From Holtiella tumoricola (lineage in GTDB: Bacteria > Bacillota > Clostridia > Lachnospirales > Cellulosilyticaceae), in assembly GCF_027857615.1 (NCBI RefSeq), contig NZ_JAQIFT010000040.1:186001-250000 (forward strand): a stretch of 64,000 nt of DNA, read 5' to 3'. Below are positions 7,858 through 16,817 of the stretch, piece by piece. The translations under genes were made by a program, and so were the position numbers. Each line of letters begins with the position of its first letter. The first letter of the stretch is position 1. The notes under the pieces were generated by a model that did not search any database, had not been told where the DNA came from, and saw nothing but the letters and a program-made list of their open reading frames with translations.

Positions 7858-9789
7858 TTAATCATTATCTTCTATTTCTTTTAACTTTCTCCAAAGGGTG
7901 CTTCTACTAATCCCTAGCATTTTAGCTGCTATACTTTTATTGTGTCCTGCTTTTTCTAAGGCTTCTAAGATCGTATAACTTTCAAGCTTATCAATATTAA
8001 GTATGGGTTCACGCTGGACATAATGTTTTCCTTTTACCGGTTCCCTTTTAATGATATCTAGCATTTCGCTTTCAAAAGATACTTGTGCAATAAAATCTTC
8101 ATACGTAATCATTGAATACTCACTTAATACAACGAGCCGTTCACAGATATTTTTAAGCTCTCGTATATTCCCCGGCCACCTATATTCCATAAAGGCTTGT
8201 CTAGCGTCTTCTTCTATCCCTTCAATATGCTTTTCAAACTTCAAATTAAATTTATTAATATAATACTCAGCTAGAGCTAATATATCATCTTCTCTTTCTC
8301 TCAGTGGTGGAATTTTAATATTCAATACATTGAGACGATAAAGTAAATCTCTTCTAAATTCGCCTCGCTCTACTTTCTCACCTAAATTAGCATTTGTAGC
8401 TGTAATGATACGCACATCTATAGGAATCACTCGGTCATCGCCTACTCTTCTGATTTCCTTTTCCTCTAGTACTCTTAGCAATTTTGCTTGTAAGCTTAAA
8501 GATACTTCATTAATCTCATCTAAAAAGACTGTGCCACCATGAGCTAGTTCAAAGAAACCAACTTTCCCTCCTTTTAATGCACCTGTAAATGCACCTTCAA
8601 CATAACCAAATAATTCCGTCTCTAGTAAGTTTTCTGGAAGAGCCGCACAGTTAATGGCTACAAAAGGTCCTTCTTTACGGTTACTCGCTTGATGAATACC
8701 TTGAGCAAAAAGTTCTTTACCTGTACCCGTTTCACCAATAAGTAGGATATTCGAAGAAACGCTACTATATTTGAGTGCTGCCCCGATGGCTTTTTTTACT
8801 GTGCTACTTTCACCTATAATATTATCAAAAGTATACTTCGCTACTAAGCCTTTCTTATGAATGGCTTTACGAATTTCACTTTCTACCTCTTGGATTTTCG
8901 TAACCTTTTGGAACATTTTAATTGCACCTTTTACGTCTCCTTTAACTTCTAAAGGAACAATGTTAGTATTAAGAAGTGTACCTTGATATTTAATGACTTT
9001 ATTCATTTCCGATTTACCACTTACAATCACTTCACTAAGCTTACTATGTGGCATGACATCTTGAATAGATTTTCCGATTAGCTCCATTTGATAAGGAAGG
9101 TTTAAAATTCTATAAGCCATCTTGTTCATGGTTGTAATATGTCCAGTCTTATCAACGGAAATAATAGCCTCTGTTGAATAATCCATAATCGTTTTAAAGA
9201 GATTAGCTTTATCTTGTTGTTCGATAATCGCGCGTGCTGTATTAATGGCTTCAACAACAGATTTTTCAATGGTTTCTTTTACTGTTTTAATAAATACACA
9301 AGGTAGTCCATTTGCATCTGCAGCATTACAGGCCATCAGCCCACCAACAATGACCTCTACACCTTGTTTCTTTAATTCACCAGTCACCATTTTTGCCTCT
9401 TGGTCAGATTCAACGGATTGGCATAGTATTTCCATATCACACAAATTGCCTAATTCCTTAACCGCATGAATCATATCCTTCCAACCTACTACTGCTATTT
9501 TTTTCGGATTATACAGTGATTTGGCTTCACTAATGGCTCGAATGAGTTCAAACCCAGTTACTCCTATTTCAATAATAGGTTTATTAGGATCCATTTGTTT
9601 AATGGTTGCATATGTAATCCCTCTTGCAATAATGAGGTCATAAATACCAATATTTAATTTTTCTGTATCTTCTACACCAATGACATTGGTTAGGTCAATG
9701 CTCATCCCCTTAGGTTTATAGAGATTAACAGCTTGTTCTACTTCAAGTTGAATGGCATCATAAGGCACAATAAATAAAATTCTAAACAT
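7858..9789 (-). CDS. Sigma-54-dependent activator with PrpR-type sensor domain
   Basis: A 643-residue enhancer-binding protein. Residues 1-190 resemble the PrpR_N ligand-sensing domain found in propionate and other carboxylate regulators. A PAS-like domain follows (about 195-300), then the AAA+ domain with Walker A GETGTGKE (352-359), the sigma-54-contacting GAFTGA loop (399-404) and Walker B GGTVFLDE (418-425). A Fis-type helix-turn-helix ends the protein (near 615-640). It would bind the TGTTTCA repeats and open the two -24/-12 promoters when a pathway ligand is present. Its ATG overlaps the rpoN stop by 8 bases, so the factor and its activator are co-translated. The ligand is inferred to be an acid-sugar intermediate. 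Confidence 0.94.
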   Translation of the reverse strand: MFRILFIVPYDAIQLEVEQAVNLYKPKGMSIDLTNVIGVEDTEKLNIGIYDLIIARGITYATIKQMDPNKPIIEIGVTGFELIRAISEAKSLYNPKKIAVVGWKDMIHAVKELGNLCDMEILCQSVESDQEAKMVTGELKKQGVEVIVGGLMACNAADANGLPCVFIKTVKETIEKSVVEAINTARAIIEQQDKANLFKTIMDYSTEAIISVDKTGHITTMNKMAYRILNLPYQMELIGKSIQDVMPHSKLSEVIVSGKSEMNKVIKYQGTLLNTNIVPLEVKGDVKGAIKMFQKVTKIQEVESEIRKAIHKKGLVAKYTFDNIIGESSTVKKAIGAALKYSSVSSNILLIGETGTGKELFAQGIHQASNRKEGPFVAINCAALPENLLETELFGYVEGAFTGALKGGKVGFFELAHGGTVFLDEINEVSLSLQAKLLRVLEEKEIRRVGDDRVIPIDVRIITATNANLGEKVERGEFRRDLLYRLNVLNIKIPPLREREDDILALAEYYINKFNLKFEKHIEGIEEDARQAFMEYRWPGNIRELKNICERLVVLSEYSMITYEDFIAQVSFESEMLDIIKREPVKGKHYVQREPILNIDKLESYTILEALEKAGHNKSIAAKMLGISRSTLWRKLKEIEDND

Positions 9790-11083
9790 GCAGCGTCCCC
9801 CTCTGGAAAGAACTTCCTATATTTAATTCTTCACGATATTTCACCACTGTACGTCGTGATATTTCAAACCCCATTTCTTGAAGCTTCACCTGCAATTTGC
9901 TATCGCTTAATGGTTTAGCCTTATTCTCATTCTCAATCAATTCTCTTAGATGTTCTTTGATACTCTCTTTGCTAACATTTTCCATTCCATTACCCGCAAG
10001 CTGCGTGTCCTTTTTCCCTATTGCTGTAGATAGGAAATATTTGAGACTATAAATGCCCTGACTACATAATAAATACTTAGTATTTACAGCACGACTCACT
10101 GTAGATTCATGTACACCAATAGCTTCTGCAATATCTTTAAGTTTTAATGGTTTTATGTATTTACTATTACCTGTCTTAAAATAAAGGTATTGGCGCTCTA
10201 CAATAAAATGTCCTACTGCTAGAATCGTTTTTTTACGCTCTTCTACAGCCTGTACAAGTTTTCTTGCTGCTTGCCATTTAGACTCTAAATAAGCCTTTGC
10301 TCCATCATCGTTTTGAGCTTCTTTCATCATATGCTCCCAATAAGTACTTATAGTTACTTGAGGGAGCGACTGACGCTCAAGTATAAGTTCATATCCGTCA
10401 TTGGTTAAATTTAAAACTAAATCAGGTGTAATATATTGTTCATCTTTAATCCCAAAACCATTACCTGGCTTAGGATTAAGGACCTTGATCAATTGATAAT
10501 AAGACTTTACTTGTACGGTAGAAATACCTAGCTCTTTTGCCACCTTTCCAAAATTCCCTTTTGTTAATGCTTCCAAATAAAAATCTATCATTCGCTCTAA
10601 TACTTCATCTAATAATCCTTTTGCATCTAATTGAAACTTAAGGCACTCTCTAAAATTACTACTTCCTACACCAATTGGATCTAAATGATGAATATAATAT
10701 AAAAGACGATATAATGTTACATCGTCTACTGCCAATATCTTTAAAAGTTCTGATTCATTTTCTTTTAGAAATCCCTGAGAATCTATCATCTTAATGAGTA
10801 TATGTAATAAATTAATCTCATGATGTGTAAAACGTTCCACATCAATTTGCCCTATAAGATATTCTTCTAATGTTATAGCCTTATCAACGACCTGATTAAA
10901 AGCATCTAATTTCTTTTGCTCAATCCACTTACTTTCTACTTCAAGAACAGGATTCTCTTCTGACTGCTTTTCCAAAAAATCAAATAACTCTACATTAGTC
11001 ATACTTAAAATATTTAGCGATTGTTGCTGCTGGGTCGATATGACTTGCTTTTGTTCTATATTAATAACATTCTTAAGTCCCAT
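9782..11083 (-). CDS. rpoN: RNA polymerase sigma-54 factor
   Basis: At 433 residues this is normal for RpoN of Firmicutes. The glutamine-rich region I (IEQKQVISTQQQQSLNIL) is at the N-terminus. The core-binding region follows, then a helix-turn-helix (IAEAIGVHESTVSRAV) and the C-terminal RpoN box SRRTVVKYREELN, which reads the -24 element. It is the first gene of a two-gene operon with the PrpR-type activator, overlapping it by 8 bases. A TATAAT hexamer in the leader (minus strand of 11141-11146) suggests a housekeeping promoter. Because the island also holds the two target promoters, this copy may serve mainly this pathway, though it could also be the genome's only sigma-54. Confidence 0.95.
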   Translation of the reverse strand: MGLKNVINIEQKQVISTQQQQSLNILSMTNVELFDFLEKQSEENPVLEVESKWIEQKKLDAFNQVVDKAITLEEYLIGQIDVERFTHHEINLLHILIKMIDSQGFLKENESELLKILAVDDVTLYRLLYYIHHLDPIGVGSSNFRECLKFQLDAKGLLDEVLERMIDFYLEALTKGNFGKVAKELGISTVQVKSYYQLIKVLNPKPGNGFGIKDEQYITPDLVLNLTNDGYELILERQSLPQVTISTYWEHMMKEAQNDDGAKAYLESKWQAARKLVQAVEERKKTILAVGHFIVERQYLYFKTGNSKYIKPLKLKDIAEAIGVHESTVSRAVNTKYLLCSQGIYSLKYFLSTAIGKKDTQLAGNGMENVSKESIKEHLRELIENENKAKPLSDSKLQVKLQEMGFEISRRTVVKYREELNIGSSFQRGTLHV

Positions 11084-11200
11084 ATGCTAGCCCCCCACTT
11101 TTTGTATGATTTAGTCATTTTAGGCTTTAATTCTGAATTTATTATAACATAACATATAATTAAAACACTATATTCCTGCAAATATTTTATAATCTAAACA

Positions 11201-11235
11201 AAAATGCCCTATGGCATAAGGCCATAGGGCATTTT
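11201..11235 (-). terminator. Strong intrinsic terminator
   Basis: A perfect 15-base-pair inverted repeat (11201-11215 with 11221-11235) with a 5-base loop ends in TTTT on the minus strand. It would end the candidate small RNA and any read-through from the GH18 gene, before the rpoN leader. Confidence 0.9.
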
Positions 11236-11311
11236 CTCCGTCATTCTTCCAAAAAGGGGTTGGAGGAGACTTCATTCAAGTTCAACTTGGGGGAGTGAAC
11301 TTAACTATATT
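11203..11311 (-). ncRNA. Candidate small RNA with C-rich hairpin loops
   Basis: Between the GH18 stop and the terminator at 11201-11235 there is a non-coding stretch with its own TATAAT (minus strand, 11323-11318). A perfect 7-base-pair hairpin follows (11296-11302 with 11278-11284) whose 11-base loop contains CUCCCCC. A second C-rich part contains CUCCUCC and CCCC, partly closed by CCAA/UUGG and UCUCC/GGAGA pairings, and the strong terminator comes next. C-rich loops complementary to ribosome-binding sites are typical of trans-acting small RNAs in Firmicutes. No known family was recognised. It could instead be only the 3' untranslated region of the GH18 transcript. Confidence 0.5.
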
Positions 11312-11363
11312 TTATGTATTATAGTACATAATTGCAATAGTTAATTTTAAAATTTACTCTTTT

Positions 11364-12377
11364 TTAGGAAATTTTTATCTCACGTGCTATAATATCGAAC
11401 AATTCTCCCCTACGATCTGCATCATGTACCCAGTAAAAAATACCAGCCATATGATGAGCTTTTGCATAATCACACTTTTCCTTTACAGAGGTAGGATCAT
11501 CATAAGAGAAAAATGTACTTCCATTAAATAGGAAAGGTGCTCTTGCCGCTTCATCAAAGTATTTGATGTAACCATTTTTATTTTCATAGTGATCAACAAT
11601 ATCTGTGTAACCAGGTCCCCAATTATTAAGCTCTGGTGAAGTTTGGCGATAACCATGATCAATGTCTGGTACATTATTCCATTGTTGAGAATAAAATGCT
11701 GCGCCTATTAGTATCTTCTCAATAGGTACACCAGCCCCTACCATTAGATGAATGTGATAATCTGCACTATGAGGTCTAATCCCTTCTCCTTTTGGCTCAT
11801 ATAAGTTGGTGTGGTGACCAGTTACTTTTCCACCTGTATTAGAATCATAAGTCATTAAATTAATAAAGTCTAAGTACTCATGACTTGTCTGAATCTCTGT
11901 ACGATCTAAATACCACTGTCCACTCCCAGCTGCTGTTGTGAGCCAGTATTTCTTTCCTGTTTTTTCACCTAATGTATCTAAGGCTTTACGGTACGCTGCA
12001 AAAAGTGCTGTATGTTGGTATTTCTCCTCTATAATCCCTGTATCACCTGGAAATTCCCAGTCACAGTCAATCCCATCTAAATCATAACGTATTACAATAT
12101 CCATTGTAGAGGCTACTAATTTATCCATTCCTGCTTGTGTACTTGTGGCTTCCCCATGTCCATGATTGTTACCGCCTCCTGTTGAAACAAGTACATTAAG
12201 TTCTGGATTTGCCTTTTTAATACGTTTGAGTTCATCTATTTGCGCTTTATCTAGCTCCATGACTGTAATATCCCCAACCATTGGTGCAAATGCTAAGTTA
12301 AGATGTGTTAACGCTTTTGCTTGTTCATCCGTTATCGTATGCATACTTCCTTTATTTACATAACCTACAAAATACAT
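11364..12377 (-). CDS. Glycoside hydrolase family 18 protein (chitinase-like), cytoplasmic
   Basis: A 337-residue GH18 TIM barrel. The catalytic signature DGIDCDWEFPG gives DxxDxDxE with Asp101, Asp104, Asp106 and acid Glu108. Other family motifs are LNLAFAP on an early strand, STGGG on the third strand and LMTYD on the sixth. There is no signal peptide or binding module, so it probably acts in the cytoplasm on imported N-acetylglucosamine oligomers or related glycans. It appears monocistronic. Nothing around it points to a chitin-uptake system. Confidence 0.88.
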   Translation of the reverse strand: MYFVGYVNKGSMHTITDEQAKALTHLNLAFAPMVGDITVMELDKAQIDELKRIKKANPELNVLVSTGGGNNHGHGEATSTQAGMDKLVASTMDIVIRYDLDGIDCDWEFPGDTGIIEEKYQHTALFAAYRKALDTLGEKTGKKYWLTTAAGSGQWYLDRTEIQTSHEYLDFINLMTYDSNTGGKVTGHHTNLYEPKGEGIRPHSADYHIHLMVGAGVPIEKILIGAAFYSQQWNNVPDIDHGYRQTSPELNNWGPGYTDIVDHYENKNGYIKYFDEAARAPFLFNGSTFFSYDDPTSVKEKCDYAKAHHMAGIFYWVHDADRRGELFDIIAREIKIS

Positions 12378-12577
12378 TGTTATACCTTCTCTTTCCGGCT
12401 TTTCATTTTGTTATATATTAAGCCATTATTTTCTCTCAGTTAAATTATAACAAATTCATATATTTTAGTAAAATATTTATCAAATAATTTACCTTAGTTC
12501 TAGTTTCAAAAAGTATGTATTCTCCTAAAAGTTTTAGTATAATGAAGCTAACAGTTTATCTAGAAAGGATTTATCAA

Positions 12578-13840
12578 ATGGCTATTCACACCCCTTTACT
12601 CGGTTCCCTTATTAAAAAATATCGTCTTGAACAAAATATGAGTCAAGAGTCCCTTTGCCAAGGTATTTGTGTTGTCTCTTATTTAAGTAAAATCGAAGCC
12701 GGCCTTGTCACCCCTAGCCAAGATATATTAGAAGGACTTACTCAGGCGTTAGGTATTCATTATGAACTAGAAGAAGCATTCCTTAAAGAAGGTGAAGTGC
12801 TCTTTAACGATTACTTCCATGCATTATCCTTCTTTTTAGAAGATAAAGTAGCACTACTTCAAGAGCATATTTTAGAAAACTATAATACCTATTTATTTTC
12901 ACCTTTGATGTTGGAAGCACTGCTCGTTCAGGCAAATATACAAAATGAAACACACGACTTAAAACTTTTAGAAACGCTAGACGACTTAGAACATTCTTTT
13001 AAGTTTCTTACCTCCAGTCAAAAGGCACTCTTTTATTTATTTAAAGGTTGCGCTTTAATCTACATGAAAACTGAGCCTACTAAAGGATTTAATACTTTGG
13101 AGCAGGCATTGGCTTATGAACGCTCTGGCTTTATGCTACTTGCTGTCGGCAAACAGCATTATCGCTTAGGTCACTATAATTTATCTCTAAACTATATGGA
13201 AGAAGCCTACGAGATGTGTATTAAAGAGGGTAACTTAAGGTGTGCTCTTTATAGTGCACTTAATATTGCAGGTGTCTACTCTTCTATTCGTAATATGTTC
13301 CTTATGGAGAAATATTCTAAGCTCATTATTAATCTGGCAACAAGTCTAGGGGAAGATGACAGCCTCTATACCGCATACTATAACTTAGGTGCCACTTATT
13401 TAGAAATTAAAGACTACGAAAAGGCACTTACTTACTGTGAGCGAGCTCTTCACCTTAGAAAAGATAGCCCTCATCCTGATGTAATGAATTATCACAAGTT
13501 AGCCCTCATTCATCATCAACTTGGTAATCTGGAAAAGGCACATAATTTCTTAGACCGTGCCTATAACTGCTATCTGGCATGTTCTATCCACGGTACACCT
13601 CTTACTAAAACGATGCTCGATATCGTTAAGATTACCCTTGATGATCCTAACTATCTTCATAATTCAGAATATGGAACACTCTTAGAATCCGTCTATAACC
13701 AAGTTGGTGAAGCCATTCATTTTGGTTTTAAACAATTTCATGGCAACTATCTTATTGACTACTACAAGGCCAATAGACGTTACAAAGAAGCCCTAGCCAT
13801 TACAGAAGAACTTTATGTCAAAAGTCCGTATCTTTCCTAA
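12578..13840 (+). CDS. Helix-turn-helix/TPR regulator (Rgg/PlcR-like layout)
   Basis: 420 residues from the ATG at 12578, chosen because GAAAGGA lies 8 bases upstream; a 21-codon upstream extension has no ribosome site. The N-terminal 65 residues form a Cro/C1-type helix-turn-helix (MSQESLCQGICVVSYLSKIEAG). The remainder is all-helical with tetratricopeptide-like repeats, clearest around residues 190-340. This layout matches peptide-responsive regulators, but no small signal-peptide gene was found beside it. The MFS gene starts 110 bases downstream on the same strand and may be its target or co-transcribed. Confidence 0.82.
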   Translation: MAIHTPLLGSLIKKYRLEQNMSQESLCQGICVVSYLSKIEAGLVTPSQDILEGLTQALGIHYELEEAFLKEGEVLFNDYFHALSFFLEDKVALLQEHILENYNTYLFSPLMLEALLVQANIQNETHDLKLLETLDDLEHSFKFLTSSQKALFYLFKGCALIYMKTEPTKGFNTLEQALAYERSGFMLLAVGKQHYRLGHYNLSLNYMEEAYEMCIKEGNLRCALYSALNIAGVYSSIRNMFLMEKYSKLIINLATSLGEDDSLYTAYYNLGATYLEIKDYEKALTYCERALHLRKDSPHPDVMNYHKLALIHHQLGNLEKAHNFLDRAYNCYLACSIHGTPLTKTMLDIVKITLDDPNYLHNSEYGTLLESVYNQVGEAIHFGFKQFHGNYLIDYYKANRRYKEALAITEELYVKSPYLS

Positions 13841-13950
13841 GATATGGGCTTTTAGTCGTATTAACACTCGTATATAAGTGAAATTTTCTCAAAACTGCAC
13901 TCTATTTTATTCTTTAGCCTCTATTTATAATATAAAGAGGAGGTGAAAAT

Positions 13951-15183
13951 ATGAAAACAAAACAACCTACGTTATGGACACGTAATTTTACTATTATTAC
14001 ACTTGGAACGATTATTTCTGCTCTAGGAGGTGTGGCAACTTCCTTTGCTATGAACATTGTAGTCTTTAAGGAAACAGAATCTACACTTCTTACAGGACTA
14101 TATACTGTACTTATTCTCATTCCACAGCTTATTCTGCCTATTATAATAGGACCTTACATTGACCGCTTTTCCCGAAAAAAACTTATTGTAAGCTTAGATT
14201 TTCTCATGGGCTTTTTCTTTTTATTTTGTAGCTTTCTCACTCGGGATAACTTCTTTAGTTATCCGCTCTTTGTTGTCATGGGAATTCTTATTAACACAAA
14301 TGGAGTGATCTATGGCAGTGCTTATAATGCCTTATATCCTGACTTAATTCCTGAAGGGATGTATCAAAAAGGTTATTCGGTAAGTAGTATGATTTATCCT
14401 TTAGCTAGCACACTGATGACACCTGTGGCTGCACTTATCTTTGAACACTTTGGTGTATCTTTCTTATTTGTACTAGAGGGTGTCCTTTTGATCGTAGCGG
14501 CCTCCTTTGAATGCTTTATCAAAGTCAAAGAAACTTTAACCAAACCGGATAGTACTTCTTATAAAGTTTATTTAGAAGAACTAAAACAAGGCTTTTGCTA
14601 TATTCAAGGTGAAAAAGGATTACTTGCTATCTTTACATACTTCTTCTTTACCATGTTTGCCTCACAAGCAACCGCCTTATTATTAGTACCCTTTTTTGAA
14701 AATCATCAATTTCTTACTTTAACTAGTTACTCTCTCTTAATCTCTGCTGAAACAATCGGACGCACACTAAGTGGTACTTTCCATTATCTATTTAAAATCC
14801 CTACTAAGGCACGCTTTAAAGTTGCCGCCAGTGTGTATGTCCTCTATGACCTATTAGAAGGCATCATGCTCTTTATGGCTTTTCCAGTTATGCTTATTAT
14901 TCGTTTCTTACTGGGATTTATGGGTACCAACTCAGCTAATATTCGAATGTCCTCTGTCCAAAGCTATGTTCCATCCGAGATACGAGGTCGTGTAAATGGC
15001 TTTAGTAGTATCTTATCTATGGCAGGGGTCTGCTGTGGTAGCCTTGTATCTGGTATACTTGGTGAATACTTTAACTACGCTCACCTTGCATTGGTCTATG
15101 GCATTATTGGGACATTGGCAGCCTACTTCCTCATCATTAAAAATAAGGACGCTGTATCTGCTATTTATAACCGAGAACTCTAA
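13951..15183 (+). CDS. Major facilitator superfamily transporter
   Basis: A 410-residue membrane protein with about twelve hydrophobic segments and the MFS loop motif PYIDRFSRKKLI between segments 2 and 3. The best resemblance is to MFS_3/enterobactin-exporter-like or drug-efflux permeases. A clear AGGAGG site precedes the ATG. It follows the helix-turn-helix/TPR regulator and ends at a terminator shared with the opposing CNNM-type gene. The substrate is unknown. Confidence 0.88.
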   Translation: MKTKQPTLWTRNFTIITLGTIISALGGVATSFAMNIVVFKETESTLLTGLYTVLILIPQLILPIIIGPYIDRFSRKKLIVSLDFLMGFFFLFCSFLTRDNFFSYPLFVVMGILINTNGVIYGSAYNALYPDLIPEGMYQKGYSVSSMIYPLASTLMTPVAALIFEHFGVSFLFVLEGVLLIVAASFECFIKVKETLTKPDSTSYKVYLEELKQGFCYIQGEKGLLAIFTYFFFTMFASQATALLLVPFFENHQFLTLTSYSLLISAETIGRTLSGTFHYLFKIPTKARFKVAASVYVLYDLLEGIMLFMAFPVMLIIRFLLGFMGTNSANIRMSSVQSYVPSEIRGRVNGFSSILSMAGVCCGSLVSGILGEYFNYAHLALVYGIIGTLAAYFLIIKNKDAVSAIYNREL

Positions 15184-15184
15184 T

Positions 15185-15248
15185 AAAAATAAGCCTCTTA
15201 TGTACAATGTCTTGATAACATTTTTGCCACATAGAGGCTTATTTTTTA
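15185..15248. terminator. Bidirectional terminator between convergent genes
   Basis: The inverted repeat AAAAATAAGCCTCT (from 15185) pairs with AGAGGCTTATTTTT (to about 15246), extended by ATGT/ACAT after a bulge, with a long loop. It has A- and T-runs on either side and can serve both the MFS gene and the opposing CNNM gene, whose stop codon lies in its arm. Confidence 0.8.
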
Positions 15249-16556
15249 TTTATTATTGAAAGGTAGCACGACTTGTACTTGCTCAATACGTCTCCTATTG
15301 GCACCTACAATTGTATATTTTATACCTTCTAATGCTACTTCAATACCTTCATCTGGTATTGCACCCATATAAGTGGTAAGGAATCCATTAAGTGTATCAT
15401 ATTCCCCTTCAGGTAGTTCTAGTCCTAATGTATATTTCAAATCATGAATGCCTGTTGAACCATTTACTAAGTAAGTCTTCTCATCCATTTGTTCTATTTT
15501 AAGTTTTTCGATGTCATACTCATCATCAATATCTCCCATAACTTCTTCCACGAGATCTTCCATCGTTACAATCCCTGAAAAGCCACCATATTCATCAATC
15601 AATATAGCGATGTGATTTTTACTTTCTTTAAAGTTTTTAAAAAGTTCATTAATCTTTTTACTTTCTGGAATGAAATAAGGTGTACGTAAAATGTTTCTAA
15701 TATTTATAGCATGAAATCCTACTTTTCTTGCTTCCTTTATTAAATCCTTTGTATAAAGTAGGCCAATAATATGATCTATATTGTCTTCGTAGACAGGAAT
15801 TCTTGAATAATTGAATTCTGTAATTTTATCTAAAATCACTTCTATATCCTCTTGAATATTAATGACAAAGATATCTTTTCTAGGTGTCATAATTTCTTTA
15901 ACAATCCTGTCATTAAACTCAAATACTTTATCAATCATAACTTCTTCTTCATCTTCAATACATCCATCTTGCTTAGATTGTGAAACCAATGCACGAATTT
16001 CTTCTTCTGAAATTTTTTCCTCTGCATTGTCTTGACTATTACCTGTTACTTTTAAAACAAATAGTGTAGATAAAGACAAAATCTTTATAAAAGGTTTTGC
16101 AATTAATGATACTAAATAAATGGTTTTAACTGAACTTAAAGCAATAGCTTCTGATTTTTTCAGTGCAATTCTTTTAGGGACTAACTCTCCAAAAACTAAA
16201 GTAAAATAGGAAAGCATAAGGGTAACACCAATCATTGCAATTTCTCCTGAAAAAGGGATACCTAGTTGCAGCATCCATTTTGCAACATGGCTAGATAAAC
16301 CTGTTGCTGCTGATGCACTTGAAAAGAAGCCTGCTAAAGTGATTCCTATCTGTATTGTAGATAAGAAACGACTTGGCTCATCTATAAATCTTTCAAGCAA
16401 CCTCGCTTTACTATTTCCCTCTTCACTTAGTCTCCTGATTTTACTTTTGTTTACAGATACTATGGCCATCTCTGCTGATGCAAAAAATGCATTTGTACCT
16501 GTTAGTAAAAGAATCAAAATCAACTGTCCCATAATACTTGCCGAATCACTTTCCAA
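15246..16556 (-). CDS. CNNM/CorC-HlyC family membrane protein (DUF21 and CBS domains)
   Basis: About 436 residues: an N-terminal DUF21 domain with four membrane segments (NAFFASAEMAIVSVNKSKIRR is the family hallmark), a CBS pair (about 195-320) and a C-terminal CorC_HlyC domain. These proteins are linked to magnesium or cobalt efflux in the cytoplasmic membrane. The frame is open 20 codons further, but a GAGAGG site precedes a TTG at 16556, giving the family-typical beginning ESDSASIMGQ, so that start is used. It is transcribed alone and converges with the MFS gene. Confidence 0.9.
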   Translation of the reverse strand: MESDSASIMGQLILILLLTGTNAFFASAEMAIVSVNKSKIRRLSEEGNSKARLLERFIDEPSRFLSTIQIGITLAGFFSSASAATGLSSHVAKWMLQLGIPFSGEIAMIGVTLMLSYFTLVFGELVPKRIALKKSEAIALSSVKTIYLVSLIAKPFIKILSLSTLFVLKVTGNSQDNAEEKISEEEIRALVSQSKQDGCIEDEEEVMIDKVFEFNDRIVKEIMTPRKDIFVINIQEDIEVILDKITEFNYSRIPVYEDNIDHIIGLLYTKDLIKEARKVGFHAINIRNILRTPYFIPESKKINELFKNFKESKNHIAILIDEYGGFSGIVTMEDLVEEVMGDIDDEYDIEKLKIEQMDEKTYLVNGSTGIHDLKYTLGLELPEGEYDTLNGFLTTYMGAIPDEGIEVALEGIKYTIVGANRRRIEQVQVVLPFNNK

Positions 16557-16606
16557 AATAATCAATCCTCTCTGTTTTTTAATATATTCTAAGTCAAAAT
16601 ATACGC

Positions 16607-16640
16607 AAAAAGACACAACCTACGCCTAATTAGACGTAAG
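16607..16640 (-). terminator. Probable terminator
   Basis: A 9-10-base-pair stem (16619-16628 with 16631-16640, some G-T pairs) is followed on the minus strand by TTGTGTCTTTTTG. It would end transcription coming from the glycosidase/LplABC operon or from the tiny ORF whose stop lies in the stem. Confidence 0.55.
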
Positions 16641-16781
16641 CCATGCCTCTATATTTTGAAACTTATTCAGTTTTAATGTCTTATTATTTTCATGCTCCGT
16701 ATCACTAGCATCGTCCATGATTTGTTCTAACTTCTCCTTTAAAATAATGCATTCTATATTTGATATTATATGTATATGCAT
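16626..16781 (-). CDS. Possible small protein of 51 residues
   Basis: An ATG at 16781 opens a 51-codon frame in the 261-base gap between the CNNM gene and the glycosidase. The part from LKEKLEQIMDD to IEAWL has the helix-turn-helix spacing of Spo0E-like sporulation regulators, but the signature SxxxD reads NKFQN, so the resemblance is weak. No ribosome site precedes the first ATG; a GGAG lies too far (15 bases) before an internal ATG. The stop overlaps a terminator stem. It may be a remnant or chance. Confidence 0.3.
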   Translation of the reverse strand: MHIHIISNIECIILKEKLEQIMDDASDTEHENNKTLKLNKFQNIEAWLTSN

Positions 16782-16817
16782 TTATATAATCAAGTATAAA
16801 TATAGAATTCTATTATT

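Noticed and set aside
12578..13951. A peptide quorum-sensing pair (helix-turn-helix/TPR regulator with a signal peptide gene)
   Set aside because: No short secreted-peptide frame with a ribosome site was found on either side of the regulator; only the MFS gene is nearby.
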